Part shown: positions 1-11,084 of the stretch, one piece after another
Numbering within the stretch: the first letter of the stretch is position 1
How the letters are laid out: every line of letters starts with the position of its first letter
NCBI GenBank assembly: GCA_024400635.1
Contig: JAKSMI010000001.1
Location: forward strand, 381,534-445,533
DNA length: 64,000 bases
Source: Bacteroidales bacterium
GTDB lineage: Bacteria > Bacteroidota > Bacteroidia > Bacteroidales > WCHB1-69
Direction of reading: 5' to 3'
Position numbers and translations under genes: made by a program
Notes under the pieces: model-generated
The model's input: the letters and a program-made list of their open reading frames with translations, nothing else
Told to the model about the DNA's origin: nothing
Databases searched by the model: none

Positions 1-3000
1 ATATGACGGGAAATACACCATTTGGGCCTGCTGGCACGATGGACATGAACGAATACATCAAGTACGACATGCGCAACGCCATCAAGGACTATTGGAAATC
101 GAAAGGCGCAGGTTATGCCGGCGGTCCCAATGCCCGTGGCAGCGGCATCATCCCTCAAATTAAAGTCGGTGGTGAAGTTTTCGAAACCATCTTTGGCAGC
201 AACGTCATCGATATTCGTCCTTCTGGTAGTGCTGAATTGATTTTCGGCATCATCCACCAAAACAACAAAAACCCCAATCTTCCTGTCAAGCAAAGGAAAC
301 GTACCGACTTCAACTTCGACGAAAACATCCAGATAAACTTGGCTGCAAAAATCGGTGACAAGATTGAATTCAACTTAAACTACAATACCGAAGCCACCTT
401 TGACTGGGAAGGCGAAGAATTGAAACTGAAATACGAAGGCAAAGAGGATGACATTTTGCAGTTGCTGGAATTCGGTAACATCACAATGCCATTAAACAGC
501 ACGCTGATTACTGGTAGCCAAACACTTTTCGGTGCAAAAACAGCGTTAAAATTCGGCAAGTTGACGTTGACGGCCGTGGCATCTGAGAAAAACTCTGAAA
601 CCAAGACCATCACCATCAGCGGCGGCGCTCAGAAAAACGACTTCTACTTCCGCGCTGACGAATATGATGAAAACAAACACTTCTTCCTTGGTCAATTTTT
701 TAGAGACCATTACAATCAATATTTGGAGACCTTGCCTTTGGTGGGATCTCCAATCGTCATTACTAAGATTGAAGTTTGGAGAACCACTATTGGCGCCGCC
801 ACGAATGAGAACCGTAACATCATTGCTTTTACCGATTTAGGAGAGAGTAATCCAACCATGGGGCACATCATTCCCAATCCGGGACACAGCCAATACCCCG
901 AAAACAACAGCAACAACCTGCTCCACTCTATTCCCGGAGCCAATGCTTATTTGGACTCAGCTCAATTGCGAGACATTGCTGCCGTCAACAACTATTTGCG
1001 CAGCAAAGGATTAACTTCCGGAACTGATTATGAAAAGGTTGAAAGTGCTCGTTTATTGAGTCCTTCTGAATATACCTTCAACTCCAAATTAGGTTTCATC
1101 TCCTTGAATTCGGCATTGTCGGCAGATCAAGTTCTGGCAGTCGCCTTCCAATATACTGTCATCGGTGATACGACAGTTTATCAGGTGGGTGAATTTTCCA
1201 ACGAAGTCACTGCACCAAACTGCATCAAAGTCAAGCTGTTAAAAAGCACCAACCTGAACACTAAATCGCCTTTGTGGAAGTTGATGATGAAAAACGTCTA
1301 CAGTTTGTCTGCTTATCAGATTGCTGAAAAAGACTTCAGACTGAATATTCTTTACACCGGTGACGAAGAAGGAATTCCGAATGGTTTTTTCAACAAAGGT
1401 GAAAAGAAAGGCATCCCATTGATTCGCCTGCTGGGTATAGATCGTTTGAATCAGCAAAAAGATCCAGTTCCCGATGGCATCTTCGACTTTATTGATGGCG
1501 CCGCAAGTATTGGTGGTACCATTAATGCTGCCAACGGTAAGATTTATTTCCCGACCATCGAACCTTTTGGTGCCGACTTGAGGGCGGTCATTCCAGAAGA
1601 GGAATTGGCTAACAAATATGCTTTCGACTCGTTGTACACGATGACCAAGACGATGGCTCAGCAATTCACCAGCAAAAACAAATATTACATTGAAGGTTCT
1701 TATTCTTCCTCTTATGGCTCTGAATTTTCATTAAACACTTTCAATGTTCCCGAAGGTTCCGTTAAAGTGGTAGCTGGAGGCCTTACCCTTACGGAGAATG
1801 TTGATTACACTGTCAACTACAGCATGGGTACTGTATCCATCATCAACGAAGGGGTTTTGAATTCTGGCACTCCTATTCAGATTTCAGTCGAAGACAAGAA
1901 CAACTTCTCGGTAACTAAACAACGTATGTTGGGAGCAATGCTTGATTACAAATTCTCCGACAATTTCAATATTGGCGCTACATTCCTAAATCTTCACGAA
2001 AAGCCTTACACACAAAAAGTCAACTATGGCAATGAACCTATCAACAACTTCGTTTGGGGAATGAACACGTCGTACAAGACAAAAGTTCCATTCATCACCA
2101 AGTTGGTTGACTTTTTGCCATTCCATAGTACTACAACGGTTTCAAATTTTTCTATTGATGCTGAGTTTGCCCACTTTGTTCCTGGACATTCAAGAGCCAT
2201 TGGCAAAGAAGGAACTACCTACATTGATGACTTTGAATCGACGAAATCGACAGTTGACTTAAGGACTTTTTCCAATTGGGTTTTGGCATCCACACCACAA
2301 GGTCAGCCGAACCTGTTCCCAGAAGCGAACACCAACACCAATGCCAGCGACCGACGCCAGTTGGCATACGGTTTCAACCGTGCAAAATTGGCCTGGTATA
2401 TCATTGATCCTTTGTTCTATAACAACAACAGCTACACACCTTCACACTTGACTCGCGACGACTTATCGCTTCCATATTCACGTGCCGTTTACGAACCTGA
2501 ACTTTTCCCATACAAGGAACGCGAAAGCGCTGCTCAATCAACGAACATTTCAGTTTTCAACCTGGCTTTTTATCCTTCCGACAGAGGTCCCTATAACTAC
2601 GATGTTGACGGTAGCGAAGGTTTGTCAAGAGGCTTAAACGACGATGGTACCTTACGCGACCCGAATACTCGTTGGGCAGGTATCATGCGAAAAATGGACA
2701 ATACCGATTTCGAAGCATCAAACTATGAATACATCGAATTCTGGATGATGGACCCGTTCATCGACAATCCCAACCATAGTGGTGGTAAGCTGTATTTCAA
2801 CTTGGGTGACATCTCAGAAGACATCTTACGCGATGGTCGGAAATTCTTTGAAAACGGATTGCCCGCCGATGGTTCCGACACAGACGTGGAATACACCGTT
2901 TGGGGTCGTGTTCCAACAACACAGATGATTGTCAACGCTTTCGACAACGACAATGCCACTCGTCCAAACCAGGATGTCGGTTATGATGGTTTAAGCAATG

Positions 3001-6000
3001 ATCAAGAACGCAACTATCGTAACGATTATTTGCAGCAGATTGCCAACGTTTTCGGGACTGGTTCCGGAGCTTACTCCAATGCGTATAATGATCCTTCAGC
3101 CGATAACTACCATTACTTCCGCGGCACTGACTATGACGACGCCCAAATGAGCATCATCCAACGTTACTATTACTACAATAACCCCGAAGGCAACTCCCCT
3201 ACCGACGAGCAAAGTGCAGAATCTTATCCTACGTCTGCCACCAGTTTGCCCAATATTGAAGATGTGAACAACGATAACACGTTGAGTGAAGAAGAAAAAT
3301 ATTATCAATATGTAGTTGACTTGTCTCCAGACAAGATGGTTGTAGGACAAAACTACATCAACGACATGTATGAGGCTACTCCCGAGGCACTTCCAAACGG
3401 AACAAGCCCGAGAACCAAATGGTATCAATTCCGTATTCCTATTAAGAATCCAGACAAGGTGGTTGGAGCCATCAATGGTTTTAACTCCATCCGTTTCATG
3501 CGTGTGTTTATGAAGGATTTCTCCGAACCCATCATTTGTCGTTTGGCCACTTTCGAATTAGTACGTTCCGACTGGCGTACCTACGACAAGCCCTTGTTCG
3601 AAGAGGGTGATTACCTGTCGGGACCAGGAGATGACAACACCACATTCTATGTTGGAACTGTCAGCTACGAAGAGAACGCGAACCGCACCCCAATTCCGTA
3701 TCAACTGCCTCCTGGCATCGAACGTGAACAAGGCTATGGCGGAACACAGGTTTACCTTACCAACGAACAGGCTTTGACCATGAAGGCTATCAATCTGACC
3801 GATGGTGATGCCCGAAGTATTTATAAAAGCACAGACTATGATCTTCGCCAGTTCAAAAGATTGAAGATGTTCATCCACGCCGAAGCGGCTAATTCATCCA
3901 GCAGACTCAACAAAGGCGATGTAAGTGTATTCATTCGTTTGGGTAGCGACTTTACCGACAACTACTATGAATATGAAATTCCTGTTGACATCACACCGTG
4001 GGGCTGCGGTGCCGACACCACTGCCATCTGGCCCGTCGCCAACCGCCTTGACTTGCTACTTGATTCTCTAGTTTCCATCAAACAACAAAGAAATATTGCC
4101 ATTCGACACGGTGAACACCCCAGCAATCAAAAGCCATACTATGTTTATCTGGAAGATGGCTCACGAGTCACTGTCGTTGGTATGCCAAACCTGGCAGAAG
4201 TCACTACCATTATGATTGGTGTTAGAAATCCAAAGAAACAATCCGTCAATGATAGTGACGATATGTTGCCAAAATCAGTGGAAGTATGGATTAACGAATT
4301 GCGACTTTGCGGATTTGACGACAAACAGGGCGTGGCAGCCTTGGCCAATATGCGACTTAATCTTGCCGACCTTGGCGACATTTCCGTGTCTGGATCTTAC
4401 TCTTCGGCCGGTTATGGCAGCCTTGACCAATCAGTCACAGAACGTTCCAAAGAATCCGTGGCCAGCGTTGATGTGGCTACCAATATCGATGCCGGAAAAT
4501 TATTATTCCCAGATGCCTGGAACGTAAAAATCCCCGTTCACTACGACTACTCACTCAATGTCATCACCCCTGAATACAATCCGCTGAACCCCGATGTCAA
4601 ACTCAAGGATGATTTGCGCACTTACGAAACTGCGGCAGAACGAGACTCTATCAAGAAAATGACCACCAGCCGCATCGAAAGACACAACGTCAACTTGATG
4701 AATATACGAAAAGAAAGAAATTATGACAAGCCTATCAAAATCAGACCTTGGGATATTGAAAACTTCGACATTTCATACTCCTACTCTCAAACTAAAAAAA
4801 GTGATGTAGACATTGAATTTGACAACGAGTATCATCATTTTGGAGAATTAGGATACACTTATAATAATGTGCCTAAAAACATTAGGCCTTTTGCCAAAGT
4901 CAAAGGATTGAATTCCAAGTGGTTGCAATTAATCCGAGATTTCAATTTCAACCCACTCCCTAAAGTTTTCACCTTTAGAACATCCGTCACGAGAGACTTG
5001 AACATGTTTAAGTATCGCCCAAAGAGCCAGGGTAATATCATTATTGACACAAGTTTTGTCAAGGCATTCAACTGGACTAGAAATTACACCTTGAACTGGG
5101 ATTTGGCTCAATCGTTAAAGATAGAATATACCGCTAATGCTAATGCCCGTATCGATGAACCCGACGGACTAATCGACACCAAACTCAAAAGAGATTCGGT
5201 ATGGAAAAGTTTCGGGAAAGGAGGACGCACCAACAACTTCTATCAAAAAATCATGGCCTCTTGGCAAATTCCTATCAACAAGTTCCCACTTTTCAATTGG
5301 ATTACCGCAAACATAAGATATACAGGCGATTATACTCACACGGGATCTTCTTTAGCCTTGGCATATTTGGGTAATACCATTCAAAACTCTAACAGTTACC
5401 AAGGATCTGCCAATGTCAATTTCGTTACTTTATATAATAATATTCCTTACCTTAAGAAAATCAATCAAGGTCAGTTGGGGGTCAATAAAGGCAAAAACGA
5501 CAAAGACAAGGGTAAGGACAAAGATAAAGACAATAAGAAAAACAAGAAAAACAATACCCAAAGAGGCAAAAACGACAAAGACGGACGGGACTCATTGAAA
5601 AACGAAATCAACGTTGGCCGATATATTCTCGACGGTTCATTGCGTTTTCTGATGATGTTGCGCAACGTATCCGTAAACTGCACCCATGGGAATGGAACGA
5701 TTTTGCCTGGCTACATGTACAATCCCAACATGCTGGGTTTGAGTTTTGCTGGCAAAGGTTCTCCTGGATTTCTCTTTGTCTTTGGCGGTCAACCAGACAT
5801 TCAAACCATTGCGGCAGAAAAACACTGGTTAACCACAGATTCACTGATGAATTCATCCTTCCAAAAGAGACAGAATTTCACACTGAGTTATCGAGTCACA
5901 ATAGAACCTTTCAAAGATTTCAGAATTGATGTCACCGGCAACCTCAACAAGACGGAAAATTTCAGTGAATACTTCAGAGCTTACCCCGATGGCCACGTTG

Positions 6001-6983
6001 ATCACTTTACTCCTATGGTTAACGGTACTTTCAGCATGACTTTTGTTGGGTTATCAAGCTTCTTCAAAAAAGGAGATGTCGTATTTGAAGAATTCATTAA
6101 TGCGAGAGAAATACTTGCAAAACGCATTGCCGAAAACAATCCCAATTCACAGGGCATTGATCCAGAAACTGGTTATCCCGATGGCTATAACAACCTCTCG
6201 CAAGAAGTTTTGACTAACGCGTTCTTAGCTGCCTACGGCGGCCGAAATGTGAATAAGATAAATGTCAAAAACGCATTCCCGAAATTTCCGCTCCCCAACT
6301 GGCGAATCAACTATACCGGTCTTACAAAAATCAAAGGCGTAAACAAGGTGTTCCAGTCGTTTACCATCAACCATGCCTATACGTCAACCTATTCTGTCGG
6401 CGGATTCACCACCAACGCCAACTATCGTGCTGATGCTCAAGGAAATTCATGCGTAAAGAATAGTCTTGGAAACTATATTCCCACATACGAATATTCGCAA
6501 GTTAGTTTCACTGAACAATTCGCACCTCTTATCGGTGTGGATATGACTTTCAAAAACAGTCTCTTGCTGAAAGTCGAATACAAACAATCAAGAAATGTGG
6601 CATTGAGTTTCACCAATAATCAGATTACAGAAACCTCATCCTCCGAATTGTCCGTTTCTGCAGGTTATCGTTTCAAAGATTTGAAAATCGGCTTCGTGTT
6701 CTCCGGCATGAAACGCCAAGTCGTCAGCGACTTGAACTTGACTGCCGGTTTCGGTCTGAAGGACAATAAAACCGTCCTTCGCAAAATCGTTGAAAACATC
6801 AACCAGATTTCTGCCGGTATGCTTACGATGACCATCAACTTCGCTGCAGACTACCAGATTAGCAGCCGTGTCGGATTAAAATTCTACTACGACCAGGTCA
6901 TCAACCGTCCAAAGATTTCTAATCAATATGACAATATGAACTTTGAAACAGGTATCAGTGTACGTTTGATGCTGACGCAATAA
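1..6983 (+). CDS. sprA: SprA (Sov), T9SS outer-membrane translocon, 5'-truncated by window edge
   Basis: This is a very large protein, at least 2326 residues, open at the window start. The family usually has about 2400-2500 residues, so roughly the first 100-200, including the signal peptide, lie outside. SprA is the giant beta-barrel through which type IX cargo crosses the outer membrane. The sequence shows long runs of alternating polar and hydrophobic residues, many aromatic-ended strands and the repeated SprA modules, and it ends in a beta-strand (...GISVRLMLTQ) typical of outer-membrane barrels. One oddity is a Lys/Asp/Asn-rich low-complexity stretch at about residues 1828-1865 (nt 5485-5600), probably a loop. 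The stop is 75 bp before alaS on the same strand. The family call is confident. Confidence 0.95.
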   Translation, partial: MTGNTPFGPAGTMDMNEYIKYDMRNAIKDYWKSKGAGYAGGPNARGSGIIPQIKVGGEVFETIFGSNVIDIRPSGSAELIFGIIHQNNKNPNLPVKQRKRTDFNFDENIQINLAAKIGDKIEFNLNYNTEATFDWEGEELKLKYEGKEDDILQLLEFGNITMPLNSTLITGSQTLFGAKTALKFGKLTLTAVASEKNSETKTITISGGAQKNDFYFRADEYDENKHFFLGQFFRDHYNQYLETLPLVGSPIVITKIEVWRTTIGAATNENRNIIAFTDLGESNPTMGHIIPNPGHSQYPENNSNNLLHSIPGANAYLDSAQLRDIAAVNNYLRSKGLTSGTDYEKVESARLLSPSEYTFNSKLGFISLNSALSADQVLAVAFQYTVIGDTTVYQVGEFSNEVTAPNCIKVKLLKSTNLNTKSPLWKLMMKNVYSLSAYQIAEKDFRLNILYTGDEEGIPNGFFNKGEKKGIPLIRLLGIDRLNQQKDPVPDGIFDFIDGAASIGGTINAANGKIYFPTIEPFGADLRAVIPEEELANKYAFDSLYTMTKTMAQQFTSKNKYYIEGSYSSSYGSEFSLNTFNVPEGSVKVVAGGLTLTENVDYTVNYSMGTVSIINEGVLNSGTPIQISVEDKNNFSVTKQRMLGAMLDYKFSDNFNIGATFLNLHEKPYTQKVNYGNEPINNFVWGMNTSYKTKVPFITKLVDFLPFHSTTTVSNFSIDAEFAHFVPGHSRAIGKEGTTYIDDFESTKSTVDLRTFSNWVLASTPQGQPNLFPEANTNTNASDRRQLAYGFNRAKLAWYIIDPLFYNNNSYTPSHLTRDDLSLPYSRAVYEPELFPYKERESAAQSTNISVFNLAFYPSDRGPYNYDVDGSEGLSRGLNDDGTLRDPNTRWAGIMRKMDNTDFEASNYEYIEFWMMDPFIDNPNHSGGKLYFNLGDISEDILRDGRKFFENGLPADGSDTDVEYTVWGRVPTTQMIVNAFDNDNATRPNQDVGYDGLSNDQERNYRNDYLQQIANVFGTGSGAYSNAYNDPSADNYHYFRGTDYDDAQMSIIQRYYYYNNPEGNSPTDEQSAESYPTSATSLPNIEDVNNDNTLSEEEKYYQYVVDLSPDKMVVGQNYINDMYEATPEALPNGTSPRTKWYQFRIPIKNPDKVVGAINGFNSIRFMRVFMKDFSEPIICRLATFELVRSDWRTYDKPLFEEGDYLSGPGDDNTTFYVGTVSYEENANRTPIPYQLPPGIEREQGYGGTQVYLTNEQALTMKAINLTDGDARSIYKSTDYDLRQFKRLKMFIHAEAANSSSRLNKGDVSVFIRLGSDFTDNYYEYEIPVDITPWGCGADTTAIWPVANRLDLLLDSLVSIKQQRNIAIRHGEHPSNQKPYYVYLEDGSRVTVVGMPNLAEVTTIMIGVRNPKKQSVNDSDDMLPKSVEVWINELRLCGFDDKQGVAALANMRLNLADLGDISVSGSYSSAGYGSLDQSVTERSKESVASVDVATNIDAGKLLFPDAWNVKIPVHYDYSLNVITPEYNPLNPDVKLKDDLRTYETAAERDSIKKMTTSRIERHNVNLMNIRKERNYDKPIKIRPWDIENFDISYSYSQTKKSDVDIEFDNEYHHFGELGYTYNNVPKNIRPFAKVKGLNSKWLQLIRDFNFNPLPKVFTFRTSVTRDLNMFKYRPKSQGNIIIDTSFVKAFNWTRNYTLNWDLAQSLKIEYTANANARIDEPDGLIDTKLKRDSVWKSFGKGGRTNNFYQKIMASWQIPINKFPLFNWITANIRYTGDYTHTGSSLALAYLGNTIQNSNSYQGSANVNFVTLYNNIPYLKKINQGQLGVNKGKNDKDKGKDKDKDNKKNKKNNTQRGKNDKDGRDSLKNEINVGRYILDGSLRFLMMLRNVSVNCTHGNGTILPGYMYNPNMLGLSFAGKGSPGFLFVFGGQPDIQTIAAEKHWLTTDSLMNSSFQKRQNFTLSYRVTIEPFKDFRIDVTGNLNKTENFSEYFRAYPDGHVDHFTPMVNGTFSMTFVGLSSFFKKGDVVFEEFINAREILAKRIAENNPNSQGIDPETGYPDGYNNLSQEVLTNAFLAAYGGRNVNKINVKNAFPKFPLPNWRINYTGLTKIKGVNKVFQSFTINHAYTSTYSVGGFTTNANYRADAQGNSCVKNSLGNYIPTYEYSQVSFTEQFAPLIGVDMTFKNSLLLKVEYKQSRNVALSFTNNQITETSSSELSVSAGYRFKDLKIGFVFSGMKRQVVSDLNLTAGFGLKDNKTVLRKIVENINQISAGMLTMTINFAADYQISSRVGLKFYYDQVINRPKISNQYDNMNFETGISVRLMLTQ

Positions 6984-7058
6984 TGATTCAATATTTTCAA
7001 CTGATACTTAAAGAATCTATCATAAAATTATCAATGTAAATAATTAAAAATCAATAAT

Positions 7059-9668
7059 ATGACATCGATAGAAATTCGTAAAGCATTTTTAGATTTTTTC
7101 AAGAATAAAGAACATCAGATTGTACCATCCGCACCAATGGTCATTAAGAATGACCCTACATTGATGTTCACCAATGCAGGCATGAACCAGTTTAAGGATA
7201 TCTTTCTGGGCAACACCCCCATCAAGTTTCCCCGCGCTGCAGATTCGCAAAAGTGTTTACGTGTTTCTGGCAAGCACAATGACCTCGAAGAAGTTGGTCG
7301 GGATACCTATCACCACACGATGTTCGAGATGTTAGGCAACTGGTCTTTTGGTGATTACTTTAAAAAAGATGCCATTGATTATGCTTGGGAATTTCTAACC
7401 TCCGTAATGAAACTTGACCCGGAACGTCTATATGCCACCGTTTTCCAAGGCGATGAAAAAGACAAGACAGAACCCGACCTCGAAGCTAAAGAATACTGGA
7501 AATCACACCTTCCCGAAGACCGAATTCTCTTCGGAAACAAAAAAGACAATTTCTGGGAAATGGGTGACATGGGACCATGCGGACCATGCTCTGAAATCCA
7601 TATCGACCTCCGCGATAATAGCGAACGCGCAAAAGTCAGCGGTGCTTCTTTGGTCAACAAAGACAATCCTCTGGTTATTGAAATCTGGAACCTCGTCTTT
7701 ATGCAATTCAACCGCGTCAGTTCTGGCGAATTGATGCCATTGGCCCACAAACACGTAGATACCGGCATGGGCTTCGAACGTCTCTGCATGGCCGTACAAA
7801 ACAAGAAATCGAATTATGACACAGACGTATTCCAGCCACTGATTCAGAAGTTGGCTCAGCTGTCCCATACCGAATATGGAAAAAACGAACAAACAGACAT
7901 CGCATTGCGCGTTATTGCCGATCACTTGCGTGCCGTTTCCTTCGCAATCGCCGATGGACAATTGCCATCAAATACCGGTGCTGGTTATGTTATAAGACGT
8001 ATCCTCAGACGCGCCATTCGTTACGGCTTCACATTCCTCAATATCAAAGAAGCCTTCATTTATACGTTAGTCAATGACTTAGTGCTACAAATGGGCGAGC
8101 AGTTCCCCGAATTGAAATCGCAGCAAACCCTTATCGAAAAGGTTATGCATGAAGAAGAAAACTCTTTCCTGAAGACCTTGGATTCCGGCATCGCCAAATT
8201 CGAAAATTACTGCTCGAAAATGGCAGGCAAAACAGTTATCGATGGTGCTTTTGCATTCGAACTTTTCGATACCTACGGCTTCCCCATTGACTTGACACAG
8301 CTGATGGCTTCCGAAAAGAATCTTACCGTCGACATGGACGGCTTCAACAAAGGCCTTGCAGAGCAAAAACAGCGCTCCAGAGCCGCTGCCGCCGTCGAAA
8401 CTGAAGACTGGGTTGAATTGATGCCCGACGTTGCCCAAACCGAATTTGTGGGCTATCATCAACTCGAATGCGAAGTCAAAATCGTCAAGTTCAGAGCTGT
8501 CACTTCAAAGGGAAAGAAACTCTTCCAAATCGTGCTCGACAAAACTCCTTTCTACGCCGAAATGGGTGGTCAGGTTGGCGATACAGGCATTCTGGAATCT
8601 ATCAACGAGAAAATCAATATCATCAATACCACAAAAGAAAACAATCTCATCGTTCATTCTACCAATGCTTTGGCAGACAATATGAACTGCTCTTTCGTGG
8701 CAAAAGTTAATAAAGAAAAACGTTTCGAAAGCCAGAACAATCACTCGGCAACCCACCTGCTGCACTTCGCCTTGCGCCAAGTGCTGGGAAATCACGTTGA
8801 ACAAAAAGGCTCTTTAGTTTCACCCGAACGACTGCGTTTCGACTTCTCTCATTTTTCTAAAATGACCAATGAAGAAATTGAAAAAGTTGAACATATTGTA
8901 AACCAATTAATTAGAAATAATAATCCTTTACAGGAATATATTGACACTCCTATTGACGAAGCAAAAAAAATGGGAGCTATGGCATTGTTTGGTGAAAAAT
9001 ACGGCGACAAAGTCCGCGTCATCAAATTTGGAGATTCCATAGAACTTTGCGGCGGTACGCACACTTCCGCTACCGGCAATATTGGCCTTTTCAAAATTGT
9101 TTCAGAAAGTGCCATCGCTGCCGGTGTTCGCCGTATTGAAGCAGTAACTGGTCTGCAAGCAGAAAATTATGTGCTGGAGAGTCAACATCTTTTCGAAGAT
9201 TTAAAAGTCAAATTAGGCACGAATGACATTCTTCGTCAGATTGAAAAACTGATGCAAGACAATGAAAAGGCAAAGAAGGAAATCGAACAATTTGAGAAGG
9301 AAAAATTGTCTTCATTCATTGCCGAAATGAAAGATAAAATGGAAACCATCAATGGGATGAATGTCATTCGAGTTGTTTGTGATATGAACCCTGACAGCAT
9401 GAAGCAGGCGGCTTATACCTTGAGAACTGCTTCGGAAAAGACCGCCATTGTTTTTGGCAGCCGCGCTGGTGAAAAGCCCAACTTGATTGTCGCCCTTTCT
9501 GATGATTTGGTGGCTGCTGGACACAATGCGGGCACATTGGTTAGAGAAGCAGGAAAACTTATCCAAGGTGGCGGTGGTGGCCAGCCTTCATTGGCAACTG
9601 CCGGCGGGAAAAACATGGCAGGCTTAGATGACGCTGTTAAACTGATTATTGACAAAATCACCGCATAA
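7059..9668 (+). CDS. alaS: Alanyl-tRNA synthetase
   Basis: This 869-residue class II synthetase charges tRNA-Ala in the cytoplasm, and its length is normal for the family. It begins with the typical N-terminus (MTSIEIRKAFLDFF) and the catalytic core follows. The editing domain carries the zinc-binding HSATH (about residue 562) and CGGTHTSATG (about residue 664) motifs. The C-terminal C-Ala domain ends in a Gly-rich segment (GGGGGQPSLATAGG, about residue 840). It lies 75 bp after sprA and 12 bp before a lipid kinase gene on the same strand, so alaS and the kinase are probably co-transcribed. Nothing is unusual in the catalytic motifs. Confidence 0.98.
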   Translation: MTSIEIRKAFLDFFKNKEHQIVPSAPMVIKNDPTLMFTNAGMNQFKDIFLGNTPIKFPRAADSQKCLRVSGKHNDLEEVGRDTYHHTMFEMLGNWSFGDYFKKDAIDYAWEFLTSVMKLDPERLYATVFQGDEKDKTEPDLEAKEYWKSHLPEDRILFGNKKDNFWEMGDMGPCGPCSEIHIDLRDNSERAKVSGASLVNKDNPLVIEIWNLVFMQFNRVSSGELMPLAHKHVDTGMGFERLCMAVQNKKSNYDTDVFQPLIQKLAQLSHTEYGKNEQTDIALRVIADHLRAVSFAIADGQLPSNTGAGYVIRRILRRAIRYGFTFLNIKEAFIYTLVNDLVLQMGEQFPELKSQQTLIEKVMHEEENSFLKTLDSGIAKFENYCSKMAGKTVIDGAFAFELFDTYGFPIDLTQLMASEKNLTVDMDGFNKGLAEQKQRSRAAAAVETEDWVELMPDVAQTEFVGYHQLECEVKIVKFRAVTSKGKKLFQIVLDKTPFYAEMGGQVGDTGILESINEKINIINTTKENNLIVHSTNALADNMNCSFVAKVNKEKRFESQNNHSATHLLHFALRQVLGNHVEQKGSLVSPERLRFDFSHFSKMTNEEIEKVEHIVNQLIRNNNPLQEYIDTPIDEAKKMGAMALFGEKYGDKVRVIKFGDSIELCGGTHTSATGNIGLFKIVSESAIAAGVRRIEAVTGLQAENYVLESQHLFEDLKVKLGTNDILRQIEKLMQDNEKAKKEIEQFEKEKLSSFIAEMKDKMETINGMNVIRVVCDMNPDSMKQAAYTLRTASEKTAIVFGSRAGEKPNLIVALSDDLVAAGHNAGTLVREAGKLIQGGGGGQPSLATAGGKNMAGLDDAVKLIIDKITA

Positions 9669-9680
9669 AACCCCTAAATT

Positions 9681-10565
9681 TTGACAAAGAAAACGAAAAT
9701 CCTTTTCATCGTCAATCCCATTTCCGGACATGGTCACAAGGAATATTTTCCTCCATTGGTTAACAGGTACATTGACAAGACCGCCTTTGACTATGAAATT
9801 GTATTTACAGAATTTAAAGGTCATGCTCGAGAACTTGCCAATGAGGGCATCCATAGAGGAATGGAAATAATTGTTGCCGTCGGTGGCGATGGCACCATTA
9901 ATGAAACAGCACACAGCCTCATTGACAGCGACTGCAACCTGGGAATTATTCCGTTAGGATCTGGTAACGGTCTGGCACGAACATTAAAATTGCCTTTACT
10001 TCCACAACTCGCCATTAAAAACAACATCAACAAAAAACGCATTAGCCGTATCGACACGGCCACTGTCAATGGCGTTCCATTTGTAAGCATTGCCGGCTTT
10101 GGTCTTGATGCCGAGACTGCCGACGCGTTCGCCAAGGATGGGCGCCGCGGTTTTTTCACCTACTCGAAAATTGCCATTGACAAATATCTTCATTCGCAAC
10201 CAGAACCATGCCGTATCACTATTGACAATTGCAAAACCTTTGTCTGCGAACCCATGATGGTAACGATTGCCAACTCAACACAGTTTGGTTACGATGCCCG
10301 CATCGCTCCAAATGCGCTTTTAGATGATGGCAAACTTGACGTATGCCTTCTCCATAAACCAGAACTATCCGCAGCTCCTATTGTTGCGACACAACTACTG
10401 GACGGACGTATATCACACTCGCCTTACTTCCGCACCATCCAAGCCACAAAAATAGAAATCAGCAGAACAGCAGATGCCGTTGTAAACATCGATGGTGAAC
10501 CGATAATGATGAATAAAGATTTGCTGGTGGAAATCAAACCCTTAAGCCTCAATGTCCTATATTAG
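9681..10565 (+). CDS. Diacylglycerol/lipid kinase family protein (DagK/YegS-like)
   Basis: This 294-residue protein has the DAGK catalytic fold. The nucleotide-binding motif VGGDGTINE (about residues 68-76) and PLGSGNGLARTL (about 91-102) are both clear. Such enzymes phosphorylate diacylglycerol or related lipids at the inner membrane face and belong to phospholipid turnover. The start is TTG at 9681, 12 bp after the alaS stop; no ATG fits the conserved N-terminus (TKKTKILFIVNPISGHG). It closes the rightward sprA-alaS-kinase group. A second, clearly different paralogue lies at 56195-57148. The substrate cannot be told from sequence. Confidence 0.9.
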   Translation: MTKKTKILFIVNPISGHGHKEYFPPLVNRYIDKTAFDYEIVFTEFKGHARELANEGIHRGMEIIVAVGGDGTINETAHSLIDSDCNLGIIPLGSGNGLARTLKLPLLPQLAIKNNINKKRISRIDTATVNGVPFVSIAGFGLDAETADAFAKDGRRGFFTYSKIAIDKYLHSQPEPCRITIDNCKTFVCEPMMVTIANSTQFGYDARIAPNALLDDGKLDVCLLHKPELSAAPIVATQLLDGRISHSPYFRTIQATKIEISRTADAVVNIDGEPIMMNKDLLVEIKPLSLNVLY

Positions 10566-11066
10566 CATCCTATGATTACCGCATTAATTATAATTATGCT
10601 GATAAGTCTTTTCAGACGAGGAAGGAAAAAAGGCACCAAGCAGTAGCGTGGTCAGCTTCTAATTTCTAATTATTGGTGTCCAATAAAACTTTTCCTGACT
10701 TTGACTATGCGACACCTAAGTCATCCGATAGTTTTTTAAACATTGCCTATTAAGACGTTATGAACTACTATATGGTATTGCCCTTCAGGCAACAGGTATC
10801 AACAACGCCTTTCCCCACCGAGGACTCCGTCCTCGGTTACTTGTTATGGTGTCTTTCAGACACCGCGCCCCACGTATTCCACGACTATTGCAAAAGACCA
10901 AATCCCTCCCATTTTATTGCAATATTTTTAACAAATCAATTTTTCATTTGTTAATTTAATTCATTATCAATCTGAATATTAGACAAGTAATTTTAAAAAA
11001 CGAAGGAACTAAGAAAACTAAGAAACGAAAATCATTTATATCCTCCACATTTCAAGTGGAGGATTT
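10566..11066. repeat. Intergenic stretch with a cluster of small palindromes (REP-like)
   Basis: I see no convincing gene in these 500 bases. They contain several compact perfect hairpins: TTGCC/GGCAA (10778-10792), ACCGAGGA/TCCTCGGT (10817-10837) and GGTGTCT/AGACACC (10848-10864). A fourth, TCCTCCAC/GTGGAGGA (11041-11063), directly abuts the IS and could act as a terminator. A 17-base string, TCCTGACTTTGACTATG (10693-10709), recurs in reverse complement at 40124-40140. Together this looks like a degenerate, dispersed palindromic repeat family. A 64-codon open frame here has no start context and is not called. Confidence 0.55.
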
Positions 11067-11084
11067 TAGTACATGACATTTTTT

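Noticed and set aside
10760..10954. 64-codon plus-strand frame in the palindrome-rich intergenic region
   Set aside because: It spans three perfect hairpins and its sequence has no protein-like features.
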